Source of the DNA: Neocallimastix lanati (nom. inval.)
Taxonomy: Eukaryota > Neocallimastigomycota > Neocallimastigomycetes > Neocallimastigales > Neocallimastigaceae
DNA length: 64,000 nucleotides
Assembly (NCBI GenBank): GCA_016946835.1
Contig: JACVTC010000004.1
Location: 505,001-569,000, forward strand
Reading direction: 5' to 3'
In this document: in pieces, positions 28,766 to 41,900 of the stretch
How positions within the stretch are numbered: the stretch's first letter is position 1
Layout of the letters: each line of letters starts with the position of its first letter
Made by a program: the position numbers and the translations under genes
Notes under the pieces: model-generated
Told to the model about the DNA's origin: nothing
The model's database searches: none
What the model saw: the letters and a program-made list of their open reading frames with translations, nothing else

Positions 28766-29890
28766 ATTATTATGATTATATTAAAAAAGATTACGTTCTA
28801 TGGATGCCAATGAAAAAATTATATATGGTTATATTAAAGAAGCTGGTTCTAAAGGTATATGGCAAAAAGATTTAAAAATCAAATCAGGTATACATCAAAA
28901 GCAGGTTCTTGCTTCATTGAAAGCATTAGAAAAAAGAAAGATTATTAAAACCGTTAAATCTATTAAAGTAATTTTCCAAATAAACAAATAATATATATAT
29001 TTTTATATACTTATTACATATTTTTTATAATATAATATAACATAATAATTATATTAATTAAATAATTATACATATATATATATAAATATTTATACATTTT
29101 ATATGAATAATAATATTAAAATAAAAAAAAAAAAAAAAAAAATATTATTAAATTATCATCGATCTTCGGTATTCATTTAATCCTATATATAATATATATC
29201 TATCTATAAATATATTGAAATAGAATTCTATAAAAAGAGTATATATGTTATATGAATTAGCACCATCTGATGAAGTTACTGGTGGTACATTCTATCAAGA
29301 TAATGAACTTGATGTTGAATTTATTGAAATTTTATCTACTGCAATTTATAGAAAAATATTAAAAGATGTAAGATTACGAATAGTATTAATAATAATAATA
29401 AATATATATATATATATATTAAATATAAAATTTTATTAATTTTTCAATTATTTCAATATTTAAATATAAATATCATCAATATTAATAATTTTATTTTCTT
29501 CATTATATATAGAGTATGTCTTCTAGTGAAGATCAATTATTGCCAGCCAATTATCCTTACTATCCAACTGTATCTTCATTAAGTAACTTTTTAAATAATT
29601 CTGATCTTTTCCGTTCCGGTGTTTCCTTAGATAATGATGATATTCAAGGATTATTAGATCGATTAATTTATGATGGTAAAATTGAGAAACGACTTCGTTC
29701 CTCATTAGCATCAAATGGAGCTGAAGATGAAGATGATGCCTGGATGTATAAAGCCGTCAATACAAGTAAAACCGATAATGTATTAACCGATACACCCTGT
29801 GGTCAATGTCCAGTATTTAAAATGTGTAATAGTTTAGGTGAGGTGAACCCATCCACTTGTCAATACTTTTCAAAATGGTTAGAATTTTAA
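27488..29890 (+). CDS. POLR3F: RNA polymerase III subunit RPC6 (RPC34)
   Basis: Six exons, 27488-27727, 28219-28305, 28504-28589, 28790-28967, 29224-29367 and 29513-29890, give 370 residues with all phases consistent. A Lys/Glu-rich leader (about 60 residues) is longer than in animals. Then come the tandem winged helices, with L-I-D-L-I-Q-A-Y-P-K-G-I, E-K-I-I-Y-G-Y-I-K-E-A-G-S-K-G-I-W, and K-S-I-K-N-S-I-K-R-V-Y-M-L-Y-E-L. V-T-G-G-T-F-Y and L-I-Y-D-G-K-I-E follow. The C-terminal cluster C-x2-C-x5-C-x10-C, ending W-L-E-F-stop, is the iron-sulphur site known in this subunit. It belongs to the RPC3/RPC6/RPC7 (RPC82/34/31) initiation subcomplex, which contacts TFIIIB and opens the promoter. The full set of motifs and the exact C-terminus make the call secure. 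Confidence 0.97.
28702..28764. repeat. (ATT)n tract in RPC6 intron 3
   Basis: About 20 ATT units inside the intron between 28590 and 28789. Confidence 0.85.
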
Positions 29891-30296
29891 ATTATAATAT
29901 GTTAAAAAAAAAAAAAATAATAAAAAAAAATAAAAATAGAAAATATTAATAATAACAATAATTAATTAATCAATAAAATAAATAAATAAATAAATTTTAC
30001 CACCATCTCACTTTAAAAATAAACTTAAAAAAAAAAAAAAAAAAAGGAAAACAAAGGAAAAAAGAAAAAAAGAAAAAAAAAAATATAAAAGAGTATAAAA
30101 GAAGGAAGAAATTAAATAACCTTGATTCATTATAAGAAAAAAGAGAGATTTATTAATTAATTCTTAATTATTATTATTATTATTATTATATTTATTTATA
30201 TAATAATAGAAATAAATAACAACAATAAATAATAATAGTAAAAAATAATAATAATAATAATTTCAATTATAATATATATATATATATATTTTCTAG

Positions 30297-30369
<73 letters not shown>

Positions 30370-30622
30370 TTTTTTTTTTTAATATTAAAAATCCAAATTA
30401 ATTTAAATTTATTTTAATTATATATATATATTTTCCTATTTATTTATTTCTTTTAAATTTTAGCTTTGGTTTTTAAAACATAAATAAATTTATATGATAC
30501 ATTAATTTATTAATATAGAATTTTAGATTTTTTTTTTTTTTAATAAATATTATTATTATTATTATTTTCCATATACATTTTATTCTTTTTACATGTAATA
30601 AATAAAACAAAAATAAAATTGA

Positions 30623-30667
<45 letters not shown>

Positions 30668-30740
30668 ATAATAATAAAAATAAAATAAAATAAAATTATA
30701 TTATAATATCTAAATATATAATATATAACTATTTCTTAAT

Positions 30741-30778
<38 letters not shown>

Positions 30779-31630
30779 CTATTGTTATTATTATTAATTA
30801 ACATTGCGACTAATTATTCATCAATAAGAGTTTAATTTTATTATTATTATTGTTATTAATTGTTAAAAAGCTAGCTCAATTAGATATATATTTTATATAT
30901 ATTATTTATTATATATTTTTTATTTATTTAAGAAGAAATTCATTATTCAAATATTTATTATTAGATGGTAATTTTATTTCAATTAAAAATTTTATTAAGC
31001 ATAATGTCTCTCTATATAATCGTAATTATTATATAATTTAACAATTATTTCATATTTTTATTATATCATACAAATTTTTTTATTATTATTCATTCTTTGT
31101 ATGTATGATCGGTTTTAGTTCTAAATCATTTGAAATTCATTTTTAGGTTAACTCTTGTCTTGAAAAAAAAGATAAATGATAAGAATCATTATTGTTATTA
31201 TTATATTATTATTTAGAAATTTAGAAAAATTCCTCCTCATACTACAAACTAAACTTGCCCCACATTTATTGATATCAAATTACCAATATAGCTTTTTTTT
31301 TTTTTTTTTTTTTTTTTTCATTATTTCTAGTCCATTTATTGGCTAATTTTTAAAATAATTTCTTAATAAGTTGAGATCTTTGTTGAAACATATAAAAACA
31401 ATGATATAAAAACAATGATATAAAAACAATGCACATATGCAAAAAAAAAAAAAAAAAAAAGAGACCTCCACAACATCGTTTATCACCAATAATAGAGATT
31501 CCAATATTTATCATAATTATTAAAAATGATATGAATGACATGAATGACCAAATTAAAAAAAAAAAAAAAAAAATTGGTGAGAGGGGGGAACAACCTTCAA
31601 CGAAAAACAACCTTTTCTTTAATACTTAAA
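29891..31630. other. Intergenic, low complexity
   Basis: Contains (TTA)17 at 30301-30352, A45 around 30626-30665, T runs, and weak non-repetitive stretches at 31080-31280 and 31340-31630 that encode nothing recognisable. Frames at 30850-31041 and 31350-31629 are short, A/T-driven and overlap on opposite strands. Confidence 0.5.
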
Positions 31631-31639
31631 ATGATTCCG

Positions 31640-32290
31640 AAAATTGTTCATCAACCCTTACTCAAGCATGATCAGATATTGACCATGCTTGAGTTGACTA
31701 ACGCCTGATCAATATCTGATGAATATCTATCTCTTGTCCATGAAATAGGTGATCCATTAATTGGAAGAATAAACCAGCTATCAAGGTTACTATTGGATAA
31801 TTTATCTTGTAAATCAACAGGTGCTCATGTTAAAAGTCTTCAAGAAGAATAGATGGAATGATTGATATGATTCTGAAGCCATGGCATGTGAAAACTTCTG
31901 AAAATGCAATATCGGACTTGTAAAGAGTGTTTCTTAGTAGGAATATAGACATTATCCTACAGAGCACTTAGAGCGACTCCATAGACTATATGCTTATTAA
32001 AGAAAACTAAGAAATATAAATCTACATAAAAAATATAAATAAAAAAAAAAAAAAATAAAAAAATATATACAGAAAAATTAAAAAAAAAAAAAAAAAAATT
32101 AAAATAAAAAAATTAAAATAAATAATATGAAATTTTTTCTTTGTGCTGTATTTGATAATGATTTAAGTAAAAATAAAACAATTGTATATTTTGTTTTAAT
32201 GAATAATCTTTTTTTTTTTTTTTTTATTTTTATTTTTATTTTTTGAATTAATGTTTTTCTATTCAATTAATAAAGCTCTATATAATGTAA
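31640..32290 (+). mobile_element. Possible further non-LTR relic (copy E)
   Basis: A less A+T-rich stretch. A 47-codon frame at about 31712-31852 reads S-I-S-D-E-Y-L-S-L-V-H-E-I-G-D-P and ends at TAG. A later frame has K-T-S-E-N-A-I-S-D-L-stop, which resembles T-E-N-T-I-R-Q-A-I near the end of copy C. A T-rich stretch and TTCAATTAATAAAGCTCTA at about 32258-32280 then recall the ATTAATAAAGAT tail of the LINE copies. The similarity is weak at each point; the order is what suggests kinship. The inverted repeats at 31660-31730 lie in it. Confidence 0.35.
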
Positions 32291-32569
32291 TAATTTTCTG
32301 TAGAATAATCATTTATTAATATTAATACGTAAAGATAAAATAAAATGTTAGTAGTAAAAAAACTATAAAAAGATTTCTATCCGTTAAAATAAAGTCATAA
32401 AACACAATCTATGGAGTGAATCAATCTTCTACATTTCCATTTTACAATATACAAATTAATGCTAAAGTAAAAAAAAAATACAATAGATTCATTGCAATGA
32501 TAATATATAGAAACTACATGAAATTATTAATTATACAACTCCAATATTACTACATATTCAATTTAAAAT

Positions 32570-32800
32570 AATATAAAAACATCAGATTCACTTTCTATAG
32601 TCTTCCGGTCTTTCAATTTTCTCTCTTCATACTGAAAGCCACTTTAGAAAGGATAATCATCGATTATCACCAGAATTACAGAAAACAGTAATTATTACAA
32701 CCTGATATAGACTATTCCTTTTCCATCAACCATCCATGGCCCTGGAAAAACAGTCCATATCATTGGCATCCATGTAAATATTTTTTTTTTTTTTAAATTA
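32570..32800 (+). mobile_element. Possible LINE endonuclease remnant
   Basis: GC-richer stretch whose plus frames read H-F-R-K-D-N-H-R-L-S-P-E-L-Q-K-T-V-I-I-T and, after a frame change, G-P-G-K-T-V-H-I-I-G-I-H-V-N-I. The second phrase recalls the core strand of APE-type endonucleases (I-x-V-I-G-V-Y-x-P). It has no intact frame. It lies near the other relics and opposite in strand to the 33.5-34.4 kb copy. A protein profile search would be needed to settle it. Confidence 0.3.
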
Positions 32801-32958
32801 GGAAGAGAATACACTTCCAGTGCTTTATTAAATAGATTTATTAAATAGATTAAAATTATTTTTATATATTACATTTAATAATAAAAAAAATACATTATAT
32901 AATTAAAAGATAAAAAAAAAAAATAAAATGTAAATAAAAGATTAAATAAAACAAAAAA

Positions 32959-32997
<39 letters not shown>

Positions 32998-33406
32998 AAA
33001 AAAAAATTAAAAAAAAATTGTTTTAATTAATCATAGAAAATTTAATGTAATAAAGAATAAAAATAAATTCAAAAAGTTAAAAAAAAAAAAAAAAATTCGG
33101 TGTGATGTATACTATATTGTAATAACAAGATCACAAGATAAGTCATTAATACTAACCGTTGAGTTCCTTTTGATATTAACTCTTTAACATTTTTTCTTCC
33201 TTTCAATGTTAAGATAATCTTCCTTGTTCAAGGAGTCAGAATCAATACAATGCTGTGTTAATTAAAGATTGTACATTCTTAGAATTGTTTTTTGTTTGAA
33301 CCTAATAGTGGAGAAAAATATAATGTTTTGTTAATAATATATGATTAAATAATAGATCTTTTAATTGTTAATGGAACTTTAGTATTGGATAAAAAACTTG
33401 CGAAAG

Positions 33407-33455
<49 letters not shown>

Positions 33456-33484
33456 GCCACAATTATTGCAAATTTTAATCTTTA
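32801..33484. other. Intergenic or relic sequence
   Basis: Poly(A) and poly(T) runs (32959-32994, 33411-33452) around a non-repetitive stretch at 33100-33300 with no recognisable coding signal. Confidence 0.45.
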
Positions 33485-34440
33485 TTTTTTTTTTTTTTTT
33501 TTTTTTTTTAACGGCAGCAAACTTGTTTCATCTTTATTAATTAAATATTTGAAAGAAAAATACATGAAATAAAAAGAAAAAAAAAAAGATAAAAAAATAA
33601 ACAAAACAAAAAAAAAAAAAAAAACACAAAATAAAAATAAAATAAAATAAAATAATGGTATAATAAATTCAAGTTTCATTTAATTAATATCTGTAAGACT
33701 TCACAAGGGCATTATTATACTGTAGTATAATAATTAATTTTGACTTCGCAATGTTAATCATAATTTTAAGATACAAAATTATGATCTTCATTTGGTTGTG
33801 CTAGCCCTGCTGGCCTGTCTTACTGTTTCTTCAGCATTGACTCTCTCGGTAGTAGTAGTACGATTCGATTTGAACCTATTGAACAAAGACTATTGCTGGT
33901 CAATAGCAATAGGTATAATCGATTGAAGAAGTGCCGCAGTAACCACCAAGAAAGGAGTATCAGAATAAGCACCTGATTTCATCTGGCACTTAAATAGATC
34001 CTTCCATTCCCTTGTACTGTTATTAAGGCTTCGACCTCCAAGAAGGAAATTAAACACTTTTTCACACACACTAGAATCAATATACACATTATTTTCAATA
34101 CTATTACTAACATTACTAAAAATACTATTACTAATATTACTATAACTATTATTACTATTACTATTATTACTATTACTATTATGACTAATACTATTATTAC
34201 TATTACTATTATTACTATTACTATTATTACTATTACTATTATTACTATTACTATTATCATTATTATTATTAACTATATCATTTGTTAGGTTGCCACGGTT
34301 AAAAGCATTATATAAAAATAAAATTTTATTATTAACTTTACTACGAATATGATTGAAAAAAGGACAATCAATTAACCAATGACTTATCCATTGTTTATTA
34401 CTTTTACAACAGGGACAAAAATTTAGGACACATTTGATCT
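33485..34440 (-). mobile_element. Non-LTR retrotransposon 3' part, copy B (best preserved)
   Basis: On the minus strand a frame is open from about 34420 to the TAG at about 33890-33892. It starts with the classic C-terminal zinc knuckle of non-LTR reverse transcriptases, C-x2-C-x8-H-x4-C (C-P-C-C...H-W-L-I-D-C-P-F-F). A Ser/Asn repeat follows (about 34265-34095), then K-V-F-N-F-L-L-G-G-R and R-E-W-K-D-L-F-K-C. After the stop the same frame continues with R-T-T-T-T-E-R-V-N-A-E-E-T-V-R-Q-A, and a one-base shift in an A run separates it from N-E-D-H-N-F-V-S. The 3' UTR has the 9-bp hairpin (about 33714-33733), AATAAAGATGAAAC, and a T run on the plus strand (33485-33509) that is the poly(A) tail. 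The element is 5'-truncated; catalytic domains are absent. Confidence 0.8.
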
Positions 34441-35294
34441 ATTATTTTTGCAGCTTGATATATATATATAGAAAACATTTTTAACAATTTTTTTTTTTTT
34501 ATTTTATTTTATTTTAATAATAATTTATTTAAATTTATACCAACTTGAATTATCTTTGATAATGAATTAATTAAAAAGAAATGTAAAAAAAAAAGAAAAA
34601 AAAAAAAAAATAAATAAATAAAAATAAAAAAAAAATAAAATTTTAAAAATTTAATAAAAAAAAAAATTTAAAAATTTAATATAAAATGAAATATGAAATA
34701 TTATAATAGAAATAAAATCTTTTATAATAAAATTGGTAATATTTTAATTTTTTGTTTTTTTGTTTTTTTTTTAAATAAAATTTATTTATAACTTTTTTTA
34801 ATAAAAAAAAAAATTTTTTTTTTTATTATTCTTTTATTCTATGAATGTGGATTAAAAAAAGATAAAATAAAAAATAATAATAATAATAAAAATATAAAAA
34901 AAAAAAATATTAAAAATATTAAAAATTAAAGAAAATAATAGTAATAATAATAAATTAATTTAATAATAGAAATTAAAATAAATAAAATAAAATTAATAAA
35001 ATAAAATAAAAATAATAAAAAAAATAAAATAAAATAAAAATAAAATAAAATAAAAAATAATAATAATAAAAATATAATAAATTACTTTTTTTTTTTTTTT
35101 TTTCTATTTCAAAAACTTCAAATTGATGTTAAAATAAATATAAATTATTATTATTATTTACTATAGTCATTAGCTATCTATATGTATTTGTAATTTTGGT
35201 TTTGAGTATGTGTGAGTGTAATATGTGTGTATTATATTATATGTTATTTATGCTAATATTTTTATTTATTCCTTTTTTTTTTTTTTTTTTTTTT

Positions 35295-35355
<61 letters not shown>

Positions 35356-35405
35356 TTTTTATTTCATTTTTACTCAATTTTTTTTTTTTTTTTTTTTTTG
35401 CGTTT
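34441..35405. other. Intergenic, low complexity
   Basis: A-rich arrays (AAAATAAAAT units at 34980-35065), a TTTA array of about 14 units at 35296-35352, and T runs. No gene. Tyr/Leu/Phe frames at 35196-35449 come from the TTTA array. Confidence 0.6.
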
Positions 35406-38400
35406 TTAAAGAGATATTGGATGTGAAGGCTTATACGAATTTCGATTAGTATTATATTTTTCTACTTTAACGGTGGAGTAACCGTAACGATGGAAGAGAT
35501 CACCGAGGTAAGCTAAAGCTAAACGTGTCGAATCCTTACGAACATATTCGATGGTAGCCGAACATTTAATAATGCCATGACCATTATCCATTTTAGAGAG
35601 TCTAGTCTTGGCTAAATCACCAAATTCAACACATATAATTTTTAAATCTCCACGTTTCATATTACCAGGTAAACCCTTTATGAATACTGGGGTGACCCCT
35701 TCACGATGATGACGTGTAATGCCATCACTGTAGGCATAATCTACACAAAGGCTTTCTAAATTTTGTGGAATTTCATGAATAGGAGTGGAAGCATCCACTG
35801 CATAGGCATCATCCAATTCACGAACGGCTTCCATTGCTTCTGCTGGAGTAGAATATTCCAGAAAAGCTACTGTACCAATTTTAGCAGGTTTAATTGTCAT
35901 ATCTAAGATTTGACCATGTTCTAAGAAAAGAGAATATAATTGATCATACGTCATACCTGGTGGAATTCTAGAAATATTAAGTTTAGTACGAGTTAAAGGT
36001 TTACTAACAAATTCTGGAAGTGATCCTTGATTTTCTTCATCTTCAGAAGAGTAGGATGAAGGGAAAGAGAGACGTTGTTTACTGGAACGATTACCACTAT
36101 TACTATTACTATTACCATTACCATTACCATGATTACCATTATTATTATTATTTTTATTATTATTATAATTATTACTATTCTTATTAAAGTTTTGATTATA
36201 ATTATGACCATGACTGTAATTTGGGTTAGGATTATAACTATGATTATGACTGTAGTTTTGACTATGATTATCATAAGTTTTTACTACTTCAGATTCAAGA
36301 GAAGGTGTAGAAGAAGATGTAGTTGTAGTAGTAGTAGAAGTCTTGGAATTCGAGGAAATAGAAGTGAAAGGAGATAAATTACTTAATGGTGGAAGAGTAG
36401 AAGAATCCTTCATATCTCCCCATTTCATTTCACTATTTTGTTCTAAAGAAGAAATAATATCTTCAGCTGTTGGATTAGTTTCTTGATTAGTTGTGATGGT
36501 AGTGTTAGTGTTAAGATTATATGTTGAAGTAGAAGTAGAAGTAGCAGTACTGGTAGAAATAGTAAGAGATTCATTTTCATTACTATTTGAAGCAGTTTCT
36601 GTAACATCAATATCATCATTATCATTAATATTTTCAGTAATATCTTCTTTTACACTACTACTATCTTGACTTTGTTTTTCTACAATAGTATCTTCTTCTT
36701 CAGTAGAAGTTCTATTCATGGATTCTTTGGTTAGAGTATCCTTATCATTACTACTGCCTATGACATTTACTTTATTTCTTTCTTCATTTGAGTAAGAAGT
36801 GAAATTATCATTACTATTATTACTGTTACTGTTACTGTTGACATCCTGATTTTGATTGTAGTAAAAGTTTTCGAGAGAAATATGATAATTACTTTTTTTC
36901 TTTATGGGCATAACAAATTCCTTAGCATTAACATTTATACCTTTTGAAGCAGCAGTAGAAGTAGAAGTAGAAGTAATAGTATTAGTAGGAGCATAGGTAG
37001 TTGTAATTGAGGAAGTAGGTATAGTTGTTGTTATTGTTGATGATGAATTCATCATACTATTTTGGAAAGAAGAACGATTTCCTGTACTATGGATACTACG
37101 ATTAGAAGAACGATGAGAGAGACCTCCACCACGACCACGTCCTCTACCAGTCATTCTATTACTTATATTAATATTATTACTTTGCCAATTTGAATTATAT
37201 TTATCGTTGTTACTATTATTAATGTTACTGTTATTGTTATAGTTATTACTATTAGGGTAAACCATTGTTGAATTATTATTATTATTATTGCTATTATTAT
37301 TACTACCATTCTCATTATTCATATTCACATTCATATTCATTCCCATACCCATATTCATACCCATATTCATATTCATTCCCATAGTCATCATGGTAGGAGT
37401 AGAAGTATTCATACTATTATGATTAGAAATTGGATAATAAGTATTTTGCTGAGTAAGACTATAATCATTTATATCATTATTACTGTTAATATTATTGTTG
37501 TTAGGAATTGAAGTTAATTTTGAATTTTCAAGATTTAAATTACCACTGCGTCTATTGGAAAGATTATGATTACTACTGAAACTACTTGGGATGAAAGGAG
37601 GAGCTAAAACATTTGGAATAGAAGATGAAATAGAAATTGAACTAGTACTAGTACTAGTAGTAGTGGTAGTACTATTTGTATTTGAATTTGTATTTAAATT
37701 AGCATTTATATTAGTAGTAGTAGTTGAATAATTAGTAGTACTAGATGAGGTAGTATTAGTATTAGTATTATTGTTATTATATTCACGAGTGACGATACCC
37801 AATAATTCTGGATTTTCTTCTGTAGGTTTCCATTTGTATCTTAAAAAGGTACGATATGATTTTTCACCAGCATTCAAAAATTTCATTTCTTCATCTGAAC
37901 TCATTAATTGATCCATACATTCTTTGGCACATCCCTTTTCAGTAAAATCAACAAATCCATAATAATATTTGTAATTATCACCACCTAATGAGTAAAAAAA
38001 ATAATAATAATAATAATAATAATAAATGAATAATAATTAATTAATAATTAATTAATTATGAATAATAAGTTTTTATTTATCATATTATACATATTATTTA
38101 AAAAATGATTATAATAATTATATATATATTATATATATTAAAAAATAAATATATATTATTATAATAATTATTAATATATATTTATTTATTGTATTGTTTT
38201 ATAAAAAAAGAATGCAAAAAAAAAAAAAAAAAAAAAAATTTCTTTAATTTTATATATATATTGTATATTAATTTAATTTTTTGAAATACTTTATATTTTA
38301 TATATTAATATATTTAATCTAATATAATAAGCCATTTTTTAATTATGACTGAAATTTATTTCATTTTTTTATCAATATATTTAAATTAAAAAAAATTTTT

Positions 38401-38983
38401 TTTTAATCTATGCATCAACTCTAATTTATAAAGAATTTAAAAAAAAATCTTTAAATAATGAAACCAAATTATAAATAATTTTTTTAAATTTTTAATTATG
38501 AACTATATATATAAAAAAAAAAAAAAAAAAAAAGATATATACAATCTATTATTAATATTATTTATTTCCCTTTTTTCTTTCTATAAACAAAATATATCAA
38601 TACTTTAAAAAAATAAATTTTTATGAATAATTTTCTTACCATATATAGCTGCACTAGCAACTTTACCAAATTTTTCCATACCAAGAATCAAGTCCTTCGT
38701 TAATAACTTTGGAGAGATATTTATAATATAAATACCGCAAGCCTTGTATTTCGGATCATTGTTTTGTAACTTTTTTTGTTGTTTTGTTGTTATTACAAAA
38801 AAAAAAAAAAAAATAATAAAAATAAAAATAAATATATATATATATATAAATTAAAATATATTAAAATAAAGATATTAATATTTTTTATCTCATTTATCTT
38901 TAATAAAAATAAATTGTTTTTAATTCACTATATAAAAAAATATTTTAACATTTAATTACCTTTGTATTTGGAACTGAAATCAT
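35406..38983 (-). CDS. RNA-binding protein with three RRM domains
   Basis: Three exons, 38983-38960, 38769-38640 and 37984-35406, give 910 residues. Junctions are GT..AG and in phase (0, then 1). A reading that starts at the ATG at 37916 would cut RRM1 in half. RRM1 (about residues 18-80) has C-G-I-Y-I-I-N-I-S-P (RNP2-like) and Y-Y-Y-G-F-V-D-F-T (RNP1-like). A linker of about 600 residues is rich in Ser, Thr and Asn, with a Met/Asn run and an R-G-R-G-R-G-G-G patch. RRM2 (about 716-795) has K-L-N-I-S-R-I and G-T-V-A-F-L-E-Y. RRM3 (about 815-895) has P-V-F-I-K-G-L-P and G-I-I-K-C-S-A-T-I-E-Y. A role in post-transcriptional control fits, possibly in condensates given the linker. No specific orthologue is recognised. 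Confidence 0.85.
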
Positions 38984-41900
38984 TTTTATTTTTTTTTTTT
39001 TTTTTTTTTTTGCTTGTTATTTGTTTGTTATCTTTATTTGTTTAAATGTATATATATAAAAATTGAATGTTAATAAATAATTTTCTTTTAATAATGTTAA
39101 ATATTGTATTTTATTTCACTGTAAAAACTTACAAATAATGTATTAAATTAATAAAAAATATATGTTGATACTTTTTCTTCTAATAATTTGTTTAATACTG
39201 TATTAATTGTGATAACTTGATAAATTATTTTAATATAAATGATAATTATTTATATTAGGAAGTAAATCTGTGTAATAATAAACTATAATAATAATTTTAG
39301 TTTAATAAAATAAATAAAAAAGAAAAGTTAGTTTAGTTATTATTTTAAGAGTTCATTTTTTTAAATATATTATTTAAATTATATAAAATATTTTAAATTA
39401 ATAGTTACATATAAAGAGTTATTAACTAAAAAGTGATTATGATTTGAAAAAAAAATATGTATTATTTCTATTATATAATTATTAATTCTAAATACTATAT
39501 ATAAAACAAATTATATCACTTTATTTTGCTTTAATATTTCTATTGCAGTAAAAATATTTCAAATATATCTCTAATTAATGTATTTCTAAATAATGTATTT
39601 CTAAATAATATTTCTAAATAATATTTCTAAATAATATTTCTAAATAATATATTTCTAAATCACTAAAAAATAATAAGTTATGAAGATAAATTTAATACAA
39701 TAATAGTTTATATTATATATATATAAAATTATATATAACTATTTTTTTTTTTATGTATTTTTGACAAAAAAAAAAAGTTTTATTTTTTCTAAATTTTTTT
39801 TTTCTTTTTTTTTTTATCTTTATTTATAAAATATAATTATCTTATTCATATAAATTATATAAATATGATATTTATTGATATAAACATTTAAATATAATAA
39901 TATTTAAAAATAATAGTTTTTTTTTTTTTTTATTACTATTTTAACTGAATCAATTACTTATTTATGATAACATCTATAAAAAGAAAAATATCTATAAAAT
40001 AAATAAAATATAATACAAATATAGATTATATATTTTACAAAAATTATAAAAACATAAAATAAAAATAAAAAAAAAAATAAAAAAGTTAAGTCAAGATTCT
40101 TTCTATATATATTCTTTTTTATTATTTAATATTAATTTTATTTCCTTTAATAATAAAAAAATAATATAATAAAAAATTTTATTTTGTATTTATTTATATT
40201 TTTCTTTGTGATGACTAAAAAATTAATATATTTAAATTTATATTAATATATTTAATTTAAATATATTTTAATATAAATGATAGATTAAACCATTTTTTTT
40301 TTATTTTTTTATTTTACATATATATATATATCTATATATATATATTTTTTTTTATTTTATATTCTATATTTTTTATTATATATATATATTTTTATTTTTT
40401 ATTAATTATGTATAGATTAGTATAATTAGTAACAGTAACAATTATTATTACTATTTATGATGACCATAACTAATTTTCTCTCTAGAAGTGTTCAACAACA
40501 AAATAAGTAGCAAAAACAACTAATTATGAAGAACAGTTATTCTGTTGTTTTACTATATCTGTATTATTATATAAAAATAATTATATTTATTATATTTATT
40601 CATATAAATTGTTTTTATATTTATTCATAAAATTAGATTAATTGTTTTTATATTTTACTATCAACTTTATTTTTGAGATTTTAAACCAATAAATATAATT
40701 TGATTATATTGGTATATATTGAGTACAATGCATATTGAATAGAAATATATAAATATTTATAATTGTTTAATGGATATTTCATTTAAATTTATAATCTCTA
40801 TCAATTAATAATATTAATTATATTATATATACAAATAATATATATTTTATATATACAAATAATATATATATTTTATATAAATATATATATAGTATTTTAT
40901 TTAATATATATTTAATATATATTATTATATATTTATTCTTATATATTACTTTTTATTTAAAAAAAAAGACAAAAACAAACAAAAAATAAATAGACAAATA
41001 AATAAATAAATAAATAATTTTATTCTATTTATTTATGTCCATTGAATTTTTATTTTCAATTTTATTGCTTATTCCATTGCAATCTATGGCTTTCAATAGA
41101 TTAATTATTATTTGATAATGGAACATATATATTAAATATATAAAAAATATAAATAAATTTAGTGATATATAAAAAATATAAAATAGTTAGTTTTTATATT
41201 ATAAAGTCGTAGGAAATCCAAAGTATTATAATCAAAAATCTACTTATAAAAAGAAAAGAGTTTAACAAATAAAAGATTGTTTAATAAGAAAGAATATAAA
41301 ATAAAATATTATTAAATAAAGTTTGAATTTATCTATTTTATTCATTTATTAAAAATAAAAAAAACATTTTTTATTTTAGTTTTTGTTAAATATAAATATT
41401 TTATATATTAAATACTTTAAATAATAAATTAAATTATATATATATAATGTAAATATATATATTATAAATATATATTTTACATATCTATAATGATTTTTAT
41501 TTAAAATAAATATTTTGTTTTTAATCATACATAATATATTAGTATATACAATGTTCAAATAATTTATATAATATATAAATTATAAATAATATGTAAATTA
41601 TATATTATATATAATATATTTAATATATATATTATGTTTATTATTTATGTTAAGATTTAAATAATTTAGAATATAAATAAATAATTAATTATTTTTAAAT
41701 AACAAAATTTAAATAAAAAAATTCTTTTTATATCTATTATAAAAATAATTCAACATTTTATAAAAAAAATATCAACGAAAATGTACATGAATATATGCTT
41801 ATATCAAATCTATAATATAAATGAATATATAAATAAATATAAATAAATATAAATATATAAATAAATAAATAAGCCTATCTATAAATAAATAAATAAATAA

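Noticed and set aside
33979-34260. Ile/Val-repeat frame
   Set aside because: Out-of-frame reading of the Ser/Asn repeat in the LINE relic.
35993-36377. Ile/Thr/Val repeat frames on both strands
   Set aside because: Shadows of the Asn/Ser/Thr-rich linker of the RRM protein.
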